Part shown: one piece after another, positions 35,630 through 44,834 of the stretch
Layout: every line of letters begins with the position of its first letter
Position numbering within the stretch: position 1 is the stretch's first letter
From: Cyclobacteriaceae bacterium
Lineage (GTDB): Bacteria > Bacteroidota > Bacteroidia > Cytophagales > Cyclobacteriaceae
DNA length: 64,000 bases
Reading direction: 5' to 3'
NCBI GenBank assembly: GCA_016787755.1
Contig: JAEUUA010000023.1
Span: 360,613-424,612, forward strand
Position numbers and translations under genes: made by a program
Notes under the pieces: generated by a model
Told to the model about the DNA's origin: nothing
Database searches by the model: none
What the model saw: only the letters and a program-made list of their open reading frames with translations

Positions 35630-36031
35630 ATGAATAATATAAGTATCGAAATTCCTTCGCTTTCTGAGAATATCAGAATGATAGAAAGCTTCATTGACAA
35701 CGCGAAAGAGAAGTATCATCTCAATGATGATATCTATGGAAATATCATGATTGCTGTTACCGAAGCGGTTAACAATGCGATCAAGCACGGAAATAAAGGG
35801 GACTCTCAAAAAAATGTTTCTCTCGCCCTCATATTAGGTGATGACCGGATTAGATTCCGCATTGAAGACGAAGGTATCGGCTTTGACTTCCACAATCTTC
35901 CAGATCCTACGGCTCCTGAAAACATTGAAAAGCCAGGTGGCCGGGGAATATTTTTGATGAAACACCTCGCAGATGAGGTTGACTTCTCTGAAAAGGGCAA
36001 AATAGTGGAACTCTGCTTTTATATGAATTGA
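35630..36031 (+). CDS. RsbW-like serine kinase/ATP-binding anti-sigma-type protein
   Basis: The ATG at 35630 gives 133 aa; a GTG two codons upstream is also possible. It is a stand-alone GHKL ATPase domain: N box EAVNNAIKHGN, G1 box DEGIGFD, G2 box GRGIFLMK. Such short HATPase_c proteins (RsbW/SpoIIAB type) phosphorylate an anti-sigma-antagonist or bind a sigma factor. No antagonist or partner gene is adjacent. Its TGA overlaps the ATG of ybeY (TGATG), so both are translated together. Confidence 0.85.
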   Translation: MNNISIEIPSLSENIRMIESFIDNAKEKYHLNDDIYGNIMIAVTEAVNNAIKHGNKGDSQKNVSLALILGDDRIRFRIEDEGIGFDFHNLPDPTAPENIEKPGGRGIFLMKHLADEVDFSEKGKIVELCFYMN

Positions 36032-36453
36032 TGGGTTCCATCCATTTTTTCTCTGAAGGCATTAAATATACAGTGGTCAAACCCAGAAAGACTGCTTCCT
36101 GGATAAAGGCCGTAATTAAGAAGGAAAAATCTTTACTCTCCGAAATCAACTACATCTTCTGCTCTGATACGTATCTCCTGTCCTTAAATCAGCAATTTCT
36201 TAATCATAACACTCTTACGGACATCATAACCTTTACTAATTCAACCCAAAATGGGGTTTTGGCTGCAGACATTTATATCAGTGTCGAAAGGGTAAAAGAG
36301 AACGCAGACAAACTTGGAGTTTTGTTTGAGGATGAGATCCATAGGGTAATGATCCATGGAGTTTTGCACCTATTGGGCTTTAAGGACAAAAAACCGGCTG
36401 AAAAAGCCCTCATGCGCAAAAAAGAAGAAGCTTGCCTATCTTTGCGCAAATAG
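36031..36453 (+). CDS. ybeY: rRNA maturation endonuclease YbeY
   Basis: A 140-aa YbeY, a zinc-dependent RNase that trims 16S rRNA and helps ribosome quality control. The hallmark is HGVLHLLGFKD: His109 and His113 are present, but the third ligand position of the usual HGxLHLxGYDH is Asp119. I recall this GYKD/GFKD form as common in Bacteroidota, so it is probably active. NHNTLTDIITF near 58-68 matches the family's second conserved block. It overlaps the ATPase gene by one base and its stop overlaps the first parS-like site. Confidence 0.92.
   Translation: MGSIHFFSEGIKYTVVKPRKTASWIKAVIKKEKSLLSEINYIFCSDTYLLSLNQQFLNHNTLTDIITFTNSTQNGVLAADIYISVERVKENADKLGVLFEDEIHRVMIHGVLHLLGFKDKKPAEKALMRKKEEACLSLRK
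36437..36444 (+). promoter_or_regulatory. Candidate -7 element of mnmG
   Basis: TATCTTTG matches TAnnTTTG and lies inside the last codons of ybeY. A start here would put both parS-like palindromes in the mnmG leader. Confidence 0.35.
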
Positions 36454-36467
36454 TTTCACGTGGAACA
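36452..36467. other. parS-like site 1
   Basis: AGTTTCACGTGGAACA differs at one position (first base) from the reverse complement of the Bacillus parS consensus TGTTCCACGTGAAACA. It overlaps the ybeY stop codon by two bases. ParB would bind here to organise the origin region. Confidence 0.7.
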
Positions 36468-36488
36468 TTCTGACCATAAAATCACAGA

Positions 36489-36504
36489 TGTTTCACGTGG
36501 AACA
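36489..36504. other. parS-like site 2
   Basis: TGTTTCACGTGGAACA is exactly the reverse complement of the Bacillus parS consensus. It lies 21 bp after site 1 and 12 bp before the mnmG ATG. parA and parB are not in the window. Confidence 0.78.
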
Positions 36505-36516
36505 TAATCAATTAAC

Positions 36517-38379
36517 ATGTTTCCTGAGTATGATGTTATAGTTGTGGGTGCCGGTCATGCCGGATGTGAGGCTGCTGCCGCTGCTGCCAATATGGGATCC
36601 AAAGTTCTTTTGGTAACCATGAACATGAATACTATTGCCCAAATGTCATGCAATCCAGCAATGGGTGGGGTCGCAAAAGGTCAAATTGTTAGAGAGATTG
36701 ATGCGCTAGGTGGATACTCTGGTATTATTTCAGATAAGTCCATGATTCAGTTTAGAATGTTAAATCTATCAAAAGGGCCGGCTATGTGGAGCCCAAGAAC
36801 TCAAAATGATAGAATGCGTTTTGCTGAGGAGTGGAGATTGGCATTAGAGAGGACTTCTAATATAGATTTCTGGCAGGAGATGGTGAGTGGACTGTTGGTT
36901 AAAAACAAAAGAGTAATTGGTGTAAGAACCTCACTAGGTCTCGAAATTAAAGCTAAATCTGTTGTGCTAACAAATGGAACATTCCTCAATGGAAAGATTC
37001 ATATCGGTGAGAAGAACTTTGGTGGGGGCAGAGCGGCTGAAAGATCTGCCACAGGAATTACAGAACAATTGATAGAATTGGGTTTTGAATCGGGAAGAAT
37101 GAAAACCGGAACCCCACCTAGAATTGATGGGCGTTCCCTCAATTACACGGTTATGGAAGAACAGCCAGGGGACGAAAATCCAGGAAAATTTTCATACTCT
37201 GATACTGAACCACTAAAAAAACAACTGAGTTGTTGGATTACTTATACAAATGCTGATGTACATAAAGAACTTGAAAAAGGCTTCGATCAGTCACCCATGT
37301 TTCAGGGTAGGATTAAAGGGCTTGGCCCAAGATACTGTCCATCCATTGAGGACAAAATAAATCGGTTTGCTGAACGCGAGCGCCATCAAATATTTGTTGA
37401 ACCTGAAGGCTGGAACACTGTAGAGATATATGTTAATGGATTTTCTACTTCACTCCCTGAAAATATTCAGTATCAAGCTCTTACAAAGATTCCAGGCTTC
37501 GAAAAGGCTAAGATGTTTCGACCTGGCTATGCAATTGAATACGATTACTTCCCTCCAACACAATTAAAGACCAGTTTAGAGACTCAACTAATTGATAATC
37601 TGTACTTTGCAGGTCAAATCAATGGAACAACCGGCTATGAAGAAGCCGCTTGTCAAGGCCTTATGGCAGGAATTAACGCTCATAACAAAGTACATGAAAA
37701 AGACCCCTTTCTACTGAAGAGATCAGAGGCATACATAGGCGTGCTGATTGATGACCTTGTCAACAAAGGCACTCAAGAACCATACAGAATGTTCACCTCG
37801 AGGGCTGAGTATCGCATCTTGCTTCGGCAAGATAATGCTGACATTCGATTGACAGAGATCGGACATAAACTTGGTCTTGCCAGCTACGCAAGATTTGATC
37901 GCGTTATTGATAAGAAAAAACAAATTGCTGCTCTTTCAAAAGAATTAAAAGAATTACGTGTTTCACCCGCTATCGTGAACAATGAGCTTACAAAACTTAA
38001 CACCACAACGCTAACAGAAAAAATCCCTGTTGTTACTTTACTCAGAAGACCACAGATTGGAATGAATGATCTTAAGCAAATAGATGCAACACTAAAATCA
38101 AGATTAGAAAATTACTCGGACGAAATTCTTCAACAAGTTGAGATCGACTTGAAATATGAATCATACATAGAGCGGGAACAAAAAATGGCTGAGAAAATTG
38201 AAAGTCTCGATTTATATAAAATTAAATCGGATTTTGATTACGATCGGGTGAAGGCTCTTTCTTCTGAAGCACGTGAAAAACTTAAACGAATACGTCCTGA
38301 AACGATTGGACAAATGTCTCGTATCAGTGGAGTATCACCAGCAGATGTTTCTATTCTAACAGTCTATCTTGGAAAGTAA
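36517..38379 (+). CDS. mnmG: tRNA uridine-5-carboxymethylaminomethyl modification enzyme MnmG (GidA)
   Basis: A 620-aa MnmG, the FAD-dependent subunit that with MnmE installs cmnm5 on the wobble uridine of tRNAs. The FAD Rossmann motif VGAGHAGCEAA starts at residue 10; other family signatures are GTFLNGKIHIG, GRMKTGTPPRIDGRS, PRYCPSIEDKI, FAGQINGTTGYEEAA and EPYRMFTSRAEYRI. Length is normal. It is in the plus-strand run after ybeY, preceded by two parS-like sites; in many bacteria mnmG (gidA) lies beside the chromosome origin. Its TAA overlaps the ATG of the next gene by one base. Confidence 0.98.
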   Translation: MFPEYDVIVVGAGHAGCEAAAAAANMGSKVLLVTMNMNTIAQMSCNPAMGGVAKGQIVREIDALGGYSGIISDKSMIQFRMLNLSKGPAMWSPRTQNDRMRFAEEWRLALERTSNIDFWQEMVSGLLVKNKRVIGVRTSLGLEIKAKSVVLTNGTFLNGKIHIGEKNFGGGRAAERSATGITEQLIELGFESGRMKTGTPPRIDGRSLNYTVMEEQPGDENPGKFSYSDTEPLKKQLSCWITYTNADVHKELEKGFDQSPMFQGRIKGLGPRYCPSIEDKINRFAERERHQIFVEPEGWNTVEIYVNGFSTSLPENIQYQALTKIPGFEKAKMFRPGYAIEYDYFPPTQLKTSLETQLIDNLYFAGQINGTTGYEEAACQGLMAGINAHNKVHEKDPFLLKRSEAYIGVLIDDLVNKGTQEPYRMFTSRAEYRILLRQDNADIRLTEIGHKLGLASYARFDRVIDKKKQIAALSKELKELRVSPAIVNNELTKLNTTTLTEKIPVVTLLRRPQIGMNDLKQIDATLKSRLENYSDEILQQVEIDLKYESYIEREQKMAEKIESLDLYKIKSDFDYDRVKALSSEAREKLKRIRPETIGQMSRISGVSPADVSILTVYLGK

Positions 38380-39269
38380 TGACATTAGAATCTGTCGTGA
38401 TTTGCCCCATTTGTAACACCACTTCCTTTCACCATTTTTTAACTACTCACGACTATACGGTATCCCAAAAGGACTTTCACCTACAGCAATGTAGTACTTG
38501 CAACTTCGTTGTGACAAGTCCACGACCAGATCAAAACTCTATTTCAGAGTTTTACAAATCCGAAAAGTATATTTCTCATTCAGGAACACGAAAATCGTTG
38601 ATGGATAAAATCTATATCCAGGCACGAAGCATTACACTAAAGTGGAAATATGAGTTGATTTCTAAATTCAAACTCCATGGAAAAATTCTAGATTACGGTT
38701 GTGGAACCGGTGAGTTTCTTCACTTTATGCAAGTCAAAAACTGGAAAGTAAGCGGGGTGGAGCCATCCGAGATAGCAAAACACAAAGCGACTCAAATAAC
38801 CCAATCTGAAATACTGACAGATCTAAATTCTACAAAGGATAAATTTGATGCCATCACTCTTTGGCATGTATTGGAACATGTTCACGATCTCAATCAAAAA
38901 ATAAACGATCTCATTAATCACTTAAATGATGATGGCATAATTTTTATTGCTGTTCCAAATCATGAATCAGAAGATGCTAAAAAATACAGAAGTTATTGGG
39001 CTGGCTACGATGTTCCCCGGCATGTATGGCATTTCTCACAAAGTAATATGAAGCACTTATTGAACAAACATGGTCTCTCCCTAATCAAAACAGAACCGAT
39101 GAAACTTGATTCCTATTATGTTTCCTTATTAAGTGAAATCTATAAGAATCCTAATGCCATGTCATTGATTTCCATGTCAAGGGCATTTTTCTCCGGACTA
39201 CAATCCAATAGGCACGCGCGCAAAACAGGTTCTTATTCTAGTCTCATTTACATCGCTAAGCGTTCATGA
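38379..39269 (+). CDS. Class I SAM-dependent methyltransferase with N-terminal zinc ribbon
   Basis: A 296-aa methyltransferase. Residues 9-41 hold two Cys pairs (Cys9/12 and Cys38/41), a zinc ribbon seen in many sugar- or quinone-type methyltransferases. The SAM motif I is LDYGCGTGEF (~105), followed by ITLWHVLEHVHD (motif post-II) and a GIIFIAVPNHES strand. The substrate is unknown; the zinc ribbon plus PRHVWHF segment resembles UbiG-like enzymes acting on glycans or lipids. Overlaps mnmG by 1 base and the next gene by 4 (ATGA). Confidence 0.85.
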   Translation: MTLESVVICPICNTTSFHHFLTTHDYTVSQKDFHLQQCSTCNFVVTSPRPDQNSISEFYKSEKYISHSGTRKSLMDKIYIQARSITLKWKYELISKFKLHGKILDYGCGTGEFLHFMQVKNWKVSGVEPSEIAKHKATQITQSEILTDLNSTKDKFDAITLWHVLEHVHDLNQKINDLINHLNDDGIIFIAVPNHESEDAKKYRSYWAGYDVPRHVWHFSQSNMKHLLNKHGLSLIKTEPMKLDSYYVSLLSEIYKNPNAMSLISMSRAFFSGLQSNRHARKTGSYSSLIYIAKRS

Positions 39270-40897
39270 AAGTTGGCAAAGCAATATTTCTGTTTGCAAC
39301 ACTTCTATCTGGATGCGCAAGCATAACCACACCGACCGGAGGACCAAAAGACGAAACGCCACCAGAACTTGTTGAATCAAATCCCGCTAATGGTCAGAAA
39401 AATTTCAAGGGTAAATCAATAGAACTTACATTCAACGAAGCTCTTAAGCTTAAAGATCCAAAAGAAGAAATCCTTATCACTCCATCACCAGGAAAGAATA
39501 ACACTTATACGGTTAAGAAAAACAAAGTAATTATTGAGCCAGAAAATCGCTGGGAAGAGAATACAACTTATAGTATAAACTTCCGAGAAGGAATTCAGGA
39601 CATTACGGAAGGAAATCCCGCAGATAATCTTCGTATAGCCTTCAGTACCGGAGCTACGATTGATTCATTAAGCATTGAAGGAACTGTAGGCCTTGCATTT
39701 TCAGAAAAAATTCCAGAAAAAATAACCGTAGCTCTTTACCAAAGCGATACGTTCAACATCTTCAATCACACTCCTACTTACTTTACGAAAATTAATAAAG
39801 AAGGGTTTTTCTCTATTCAAAATCTAAAAGGTGGAGAATACTACATTTACGCTTTTGATGACAAAAACAAAAACCTTAAAGTTGAAAGTAAAACTGAAAA
39901 GTTTGGATTCCTTTCAACCCCTATTTCACTTACTGAAAATAAAGATTCTCTAAAGTTAGATCTCATGATGGTAGATGTCAGACCTCCCGCAATTACCAGT
40001 ATCAGGCATACGAGCGAAACTACCCTGGTTAGAATTAACAAGAGCGTTGATTCCATCAAAATAGAACTAGATAAACTAAAATCGTTGCCAACCTTTGGTG
40101 ACAAACCGAGCGAACTAATCTTCTATCATGCCTTTATCGATTATGATTCGATCAAGGTGAAACTTTTTATACTAGACAGCGCTCAACAAGCTCTTGATAC
40201 AACATTTTATCTTAAACGAACGGAAACAAAAGTCCCCAAAGAGGGCTTTAATCTAAAAGAGATTTCCAGTGCCTATCATCTGGAAACGAAAAAGCTTAAC
40301 CACCAAATTTCCTTTAACAAACCAATAGCCCAAATAAACTTTGATAGTATTTATCTTAAAATTGATTCCCTTACTACGATTAAGGTTACTCAAAATGACC
40401 TTCTACACGACACCCTTCATCATACCCTTTCCTTCTTAATCAAAATCGAAGCACCACAAGAAGACGGAACAGAAAGAACCAAGAAAAAGCAAAAACCGTT
40501 TTTAAGAATTGGACACGGAGCTATAATTTCCTATCAAGCAGACAGCTCAAAATCAATCACTAAAGAAATTGCTTTCATCAAAGAAGAAGACACAGGATTA
40601 TTGACTGCCAAGATAGATACTAAGGAAAAGAATTTTATTGTTCAAGTCTTGACTACCAACGATATCCTGGTAAGCGAGGTAAAAAATCTAAAAGAATTTA
40701 GTATCAAGTATCTGAAACCTGAAACCTATAAAGTTCGCATTATTATAGATTCCAATGGTAACGGAAAATGGGATGCAGGCAATTTCCTTCGAAAAATCGA
40801 ACCCGAGAAAATCTTATTCTTTAAATCAGACGAAAACAAATACACGTTCCCAATCAGGGCTAATTGGGAATACGGGCCCTTGGTGATAAAGTTCTGA
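39266..40897 (+). CDS. Lipoprotein with N-terminal Ig-like (Big_5) domain
   Basis: A 543-aa lipoprotein with lipobox LLSGC at residue ~17. Residues ~25-130 form a bacterial Ig-like domain of the Big_5 type: TPTGGPKDETPPELVESNPANG, then LTFNEAL and NTTYSINF. A second conserved unit (~200-260) with GGEYYIYAFDDKNKN and a further one near the C-terminus with YKVRIIIDSNGNGKWD repeat a similar beta-strand pattern. This architecture is widespread in Bacteroidota and probably lies at the outer membrane; no molecular role is known to me. It ends the operon that begins at 32249. Confidence 0.8.
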   Translation: MKVGKAIFLFATLLSGCASITTPTGGPKDETPPELVESNPANGQKNFKGKSIELTFNEALKLKDPKEEILITPSPGKNNTYTVKKNKVIIEPENRWEENTTYSINFREGIQDITEGNPADNLRIAFSTGATIDSLSIEGTVGLAFSEKIPEKITVALYQSDTFNIFNHTPTYFTKINKEGFFSIQNLKGGEYYIYAFDDKNKNLKVESKTEKFGFLSTPISLTENKDSLKLDLMMVDVRPPAITSIRHTSETTLVRINKSVDSIKIELDKLKSLPTFGDKPSELIFYHAFIDYDSIKVKLFILDSAQQALDTTFYLKRTETKVPKEGFNLKEISSAYHLETKKLNHQISFNKPIAQINFDSIYLKIDSLTTIKVTQNDLLHDTLHHTLSFLIKIEAPQEDGTERTKKKQKPFLRIGHGAIISYQADSSKSITKEIAFIKEEDTGLLTAKIDTKEKNFIVQVLTTNDILVSEVKNLKEFSIKYLKPETYKVRIIIDSNGNGKWDAGNFLRKIEPEKILFFKSDENKYTFPIRANWEYGPLVIKF

Positions 40898-41220
40898 ATA
40901 ACTTGTTTACCTCTGTTGATAACTTAAATTAATCGCCAAATCCTTTAAGAAATCATATAATGCCCAATCTCCTTGTTAATAAACTACACATCAAAAAAAG
41001 TTTTCCACCGCTTGTTAATTAGTTAAATCCATAATCCACAAAAGCACTAAATGAAGATAAATAGGTAGTATCTTTAGTTTTCAGTTAAAAATACGACTAT
41101 CTAATGAACCAGGTATCCACAAAATATTAACTTCCGTATAAAGAACAGAGAACTTTCCACAAATGCACAGGAATAATAACTATTACATTAAATATATATA
41201 TATAATAATAATAATACAGG
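40898..41220. other. Candidate chromosome origin (oriC) region
   Basis: A 265-bp AT-rich gap plus the AT-only start of the next gene. DnaA-box-like words (consensus TTATCCACA) with one mismatch occur at 40914-40922 (reverse), 41032-41040 and 41113-41121; weaker ones are at 41001-41009, 41153-41161 and 40974-40982 (reverse). A run of alternating A/T at 41192-41216 could be the unwinding element. mnmG and two parS-like sites lie 2.5-4.5 kb to the left. dnaA itself is not in the window. Confidence 0.4.
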
Positions 41221-43205
41221 CTCTGTTATTATGTGGATCAATTATGGAACCAGTATTTGCACAAGACGTGCAAGAGATCCAAATTGCCAACGAATACAAT
41301 TTAAAAGGTCAAAAAGACAAAGCACTTTCGCTGTATGAACAACTGGCAAAAAAAAATGAAAACATCCCCCTCATCCACACCAATTATCTCAACCTTCTGC
41401 TCGATGTTGGAAGCTTTACCACAGCTGAAAATTATGTGGAGCGTCTTATCAAACGCGATGGCAGGCTTACCTACAAACTTGACCTGGGTGTAGTTTACGT
41501 GCGTTCAGGCGACATCGTTAAAGCAGACAGGTACTTTAAAAATTTAATAAAATCTCAAGGGGACGATGCCTATAAACTCAAAACAGCCTCGGATTATCTT
41601 GCCTCCCGCAACCTCACAAATTATTCCATTGAGGCCTTGCAACAGGCGCGTTCGGCAACAGGCAACTCCACGCTTTATACACTTGAGTTAGCAAACCTAT
41701 ACCGCCTGGCAGGTAAGCGCGATCAGATGGTAGAGGAATACCTGAACTACGTAACACAAACACCGGCTAATATTTCATATGTAAAAAATCTGATGCAGAT
41801 TTTACTTACTAAGCCGGAGGAATTAGAAAGTCTTGAAAAATTATTGTACGACCGCGTTCAGAAAAATCAAAATTCTGAAGTATATGTGGATCTTTTGATT
41901 TGGGTAAACCTGCAGCAAAAGAATTTTTATGGGGCGTTTGTTCAATCCCGGGCCTATGATAAACGGTTTAAAAAAGAACAATCTAAAACTTTGGAAATAG
42001 CCCAAATTGCACTGAACAATAAAGACTTTATTAATGCGGATAGAAGCTTTTCGTTCGTAATAAAGGAGTATGTAAATTCTGTGAATGAATTGCCCGCGCG
42101 TCTTGGATTAATACAAACCAGAGAGGCTAAAGTTAAAAATTCATTCCCGGTAAATAAGGATTCTGTTAAATATTTAATATCAGAATATCAGAAATTTATA
42201 AATACATATCCCGATCATTCAAATACCTATGAAGCAACTCTTAACCAGGCATTGCTTTATGCCTATTATCTCGATCAGAAAGACTCGGCTGTTAACGAAC
42301 TGAATAAGTTGATTGACAACAATAAAGTAACACCCTCCATGAAGGCTAAATCAAAAATTGAATTGGGTGATATCTATCTTTTAAAAGAAGAACCATGGGA
42401 AGCAACGCTTCTTTACTCACAAGTTGAAAAGACACAGCGCGAAGCACCCCTCGGGTATGAAGCAAAATTGCGCAACGCAAAACTATCGTACTTCAGGGGA
42501 GATTTTTTGCTGGCACAGGAGCATCTGGATATTTTAAAGCAAGCCACTTCGCGCGAAATAGCAAACGATGCGATGGAACTAAGTATGCGCATTAAAGAAA
42601 ACACGGTATATGATACCACGGGAGCTGCTCTAAAGGAATATGCCGCTATAGAATTATTGCTTGCTCAAAATAAAAATGAGATTGCTCTACAACGGTTGAA
42701 TAATTTTCGGAGTACAAAAAAAGTAAAAATGAGTAAGCAGGAAGCGCTGGCCAAAAACTTGTGGTCACCTGAAAAGCAGATGAGTATAGAAGAATTGAAA
42801 AATCTGAAAGAAGAATTAGAAAAATTAAAGCAAGGCGGAACGGCCAGCATCATAGGAGTGGATTCTGTTTGGGTAGAATTAGAAACAGATCAGTTTCAAA
42901 CAAACATTAAAGACGATGTATACTGGCTGGAAGCCAACCTGCGCATGAAGCGAGGTGAGTTCGATCAGTCCATTGTACTCCTCGATAAAATATTAATCGA
43001 ATTTGGGGATGATATTCTTGCTGACGATGCTTACTTTTTAGAAGGGGAGATTTATGAGTTGCATATAAAAAACAAAGACAAGGCGATGGAAATCTATCGT
43101 GAATTTTTGAATAAATACCCCGGCAGTGTATTTGCTGCGGAGGCTCGTAAACGCTACAGAGTATTACGGGGCGATTTTTCAGAGGTTGAAATACCTAGGT
43201 TTTAG
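41163..43205 (+). CDS. Large exported TPR protein
   Basis: A 680-aa protein whose N-terminus (NNNYYIKYIYIIIIIQALLLCG ... EPVFAQ, spread over residues 4-34) works as a signal peptide although its codons come from an AT-only DNA run. An internal ATG at 41244 would lose it. The rest is almost wholly helical with about ten or more degenerate tetratricopeptide repeats, for example ~34-170, ~340-500 and a clear terminal set with DDILADDAYFLEGEIYELH and YPGSVFAAEARKRYR, like outer-membrane-biogenesis TPR proteins (BamD/YbgF-like spacing). Probably a periplasmic scaffold. Stands alone after the putative origin. Confidence 0.78.
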   Translation: MHRNNNYYIKYIYIIIIIQALLLCGSIMEPVFAQDVQEIQIANEYNLKGQKDKALSLYEQLAKKNENIPLIHTNYLNLLLDVGSFTTAENYVERLIKRDGRLTYKLDLGVVYVRSGDIVKADRYFKNLIKSQGDDAYKLKTASDYLASRNLTNYSIEALQQARSATGNSTLYTLELANLYRLAGKRDQMVEEYLNYVTQTPANISYVKNLMQILLTKPEELESLEKLLYDRVQKNQNSEVYVDLLIWVNLQQKNFYGAFVQSRAYDKRFKKEQSKTLEIAQIALNNKDFINADRSFSFVIKEYVNSVNELPARLGLIQTREAKVKNSFPVNKDSVKYLISEYQKFINTYPDHSNTYEATLNQALLYAYYLDQKDSAVNELNKLIDNNKVTPSMKAKSKIELGDIYLLKEEPWEATLLYSQVEKTQREAPLGYEAKLRNAKLSYFRGDFLLAQEHLDILKQATSREIANDAMELSMRIKENTVYDTTGAALKEYAAIELLLAQNKNEIALQRLNNFRSTKKVKMSKQEALAKNLWSPEKQMSIEELKNLKEELEKLKQGGTASIIGVDSVWVELETDQFQTNIKDDVYWLEANLRMKRGEFDQSIVLLDKILIEFGDDILADDAYFLEGEIYELHIKNKDKAMEIYREFLNKYPGSVFAAEARKRYRVLRGDFSEVEIPRF

Positions 43206-43325
43206 GTTCAACCAATTCACTCGACTATTATGGCGATTCAAGCTGCTTAACTAACGAATCATTCGTAACCGTTAAATCAAAAGCTGTGAGTACAAGTTTT
43301 ATAGCTAAACCAAATTAAAACTTGT

Positions 43326-44732
43326 ATGAAAAAATTATTTGATTCTTCTTTTCTTACCAGGGTGCTTGCCATAGCGCTGGCTCTGTCCTTTACGCTAAGT
43401 AGTTGTAAAGATGACGACAACGATGTGGCTCCTACACAGAGTATCGTTGCGCTAGCTCAAGCAAGCCCAAGCCTTAGTACCCTCGTTTCTGCTCTCACCA
43501 AATACCCAGATTTGGTATCCACCCTTAGTGGTTCTGGTACATTCACGGTGTTTGCGCCAACCAATTCAGCCTTTGAGACTTTGCTAACGGCAATAGGGCA
43601 AACTAGTCTTGATGACATCCCTGAATCGGTACTCAAAAGCGTGTTGGAATACCATGTAGTCTCTACAGCAGCCGTCCTTTCTACGCAACTTTCGAATGGA
43701 GAAGTAACTACTGTTGGCGGTGAGAATGTTTCAGTAAACATAACGAGTGGCGTAAAGTTAAATTCGACCGTTAATGTTACAACAGCAGACATTCGTGCCA
43801 CTAATGGTGTGATTCACTTAATTGATGCAGTGTTAGTACCCCCAACAGTTTTGCCGATTGTTGGAACCATTGTAGCACCAGCTTATTTCAACAAAAACTT
43901 CTCAACGCTTGTTTCAGCAGTAATTCAGGCAGGCTTGTTACCAACCTTACTATCTACATCCAATGAGTTGACCTTGTTCGCTCCAACAAACGCAGCTTTT
44001 AACGCGGCAGGAATAACTGCGTTACCTTCAAATACAACTGAGGGAAATGCTTTATTAACTTCTATCCTTGCCTATCATGTAGTAGCTGGTGAATATGAAG
44101 TAAAAGCGGCTGACATCGCAAACGGACCTTCATCTGCAATTACATTCGGTGGTAGCAGGATTTATTTGAGTAAAGGAACAACGGGTGTATTTATTAATGG
44201 AACTACTCAAGTTACTACTACTGATATTCAGGGTTCAAATGGAATTGTTCATGTTATCAATAGAGCTCTTATACCACCCACTCAAACAATAGCCGAAATA
44301 GTTGTTGCAAACACTTCTGCTCCTTCTCCCCAATTTACTCAACTATTAGCAGCACTAGCACGCACCGATGGGCAGGGCGAAGATGATTTATTAGCGGCAG
44401 TTAGTGCCTCAACAGGAGAACTTACCGTCTTTGCTCCAACAGATGCAGCCTTCCAGGCACTTTACACTTCATTACAAGTTGCTAATGTAAATGAGATTCC
44501 TTTAGAAACTCTTATTGCTGTGCTTAAGAAGCATGTTGTGGGTGTTAGAAGATTTTCTACGGATTTAGTTTCTGGAGCCGTACCTACCCTAAACGGAAAT
44601 GTAACTGTGAACACCACAGCGTTGACTGTTGCAGGAGGATCAGGAGATCCAGCAAACTTGGTTGCAACCTTATTAAACATTCAGGCGAAGAATGGAGTTA
44701 TCCATGTGATAGATAAAGTGCTTCTTCCTTAA
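43326..44732 (+). CDS. Lipoprotein with three fasciclin (FAS1) domains
   Basis: A 468-aa lipoprotein with lipobox LSSC near residue 27. Three FAS1 domains follow at ~38-172, ~180-315 and ~322-468, each with the H1 block (GTFTVFAPTNSAF, ELTLFAPTNAAF, ELTVFAPTDAAF) and H2 block ending in NGVIHLIDAVLVP, NGIVHVINRALIP or NGVIHVIDKVLLP, and the YH motif between (LEYHVV, LAYHVV). FAS1 proteins mediate adhesion on the cell surface. It is followed 28 bp later by a strong hairpin and then a LytS/LytTR pair on the same strand. Confidence 0.92.
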   Translation: MKKLFDSSFLTRVLAIALALSFTLSSCKDDDNDVAPTQSIVALAQASPSLSTLVSALTKYPDLVSTLSGSGTFTVFAPTNSAFETLLTAIGQTSLDDIPESVLKSVLEYHVVSTAAVLSTQLSNGEVTTVGGENVSVNITSGVKLNSTVNVTTADIRATNGVIHLIDAVLVPPTVLPIVGTIVAPAYFNKNFSTLVSAVIQAGLLPTLLSTSNELTLFAPTNAAFNAAGITALPSNTTEGNALLTSILAYHVVAGEYEVKAADIANGPSSAITFGGSRIYLSKGTTGVFINGTTQVTTTDIQGSNGIVHVINRALIPPTQTIAEIVVANTSAPSPQFTQLLAALARTDGQGEDDLLAAVSASTGELTVFAPTDAAFQALYTSLQVANVNEIPLETLIAVLKKHVVGVRRFSTDLVSGAVPTLNGNVTVNTTALTVAGGSGDPANLVATLLNIQAKNGVIHVIDKVLLP

Positions 44733-44760
44733 AGAAAGGTGAGTTAGGTAGTTGGGTTGA

Positions 44761-44783
44761 AGCCCCGCAAAAGTTGCGGGGCT
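44761..44783 (+). terminator. Hairpin after the fasciclin gene
   Basis: A perfect 10-bp GC-rich stem AGCCCCGCAA/TTGCGGGGCT around a 3-nt loop, 28 bp past the stop. The T tract after it is poor, so termination may be partial and allow read-through into the kinase gene. Confidence 0.55.
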
Positions 44784-44834
44784 TATCCTTTACAAGATAT
44801 TTTATTTTACTTTGGCGCTCCTAAAGCTTATATA

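Noticed and set aside
35630..36031. RsbW-like ATPase considered as a broken two-component kinase
   Set aside because: It has complete N, G1 and G2 boxes in ~130 aa with its own start, as in stand-alone anti-sigma-type kinases; no His-phosphorylation domain remnant precedes it.
41192..41216. A/T-only run considered as assembly or sequencing artefact
   Set aside because: It keeps the reading frame and encodes a plausible signal-peptide core; it is better explained as AT-rich coding or origin DNA.
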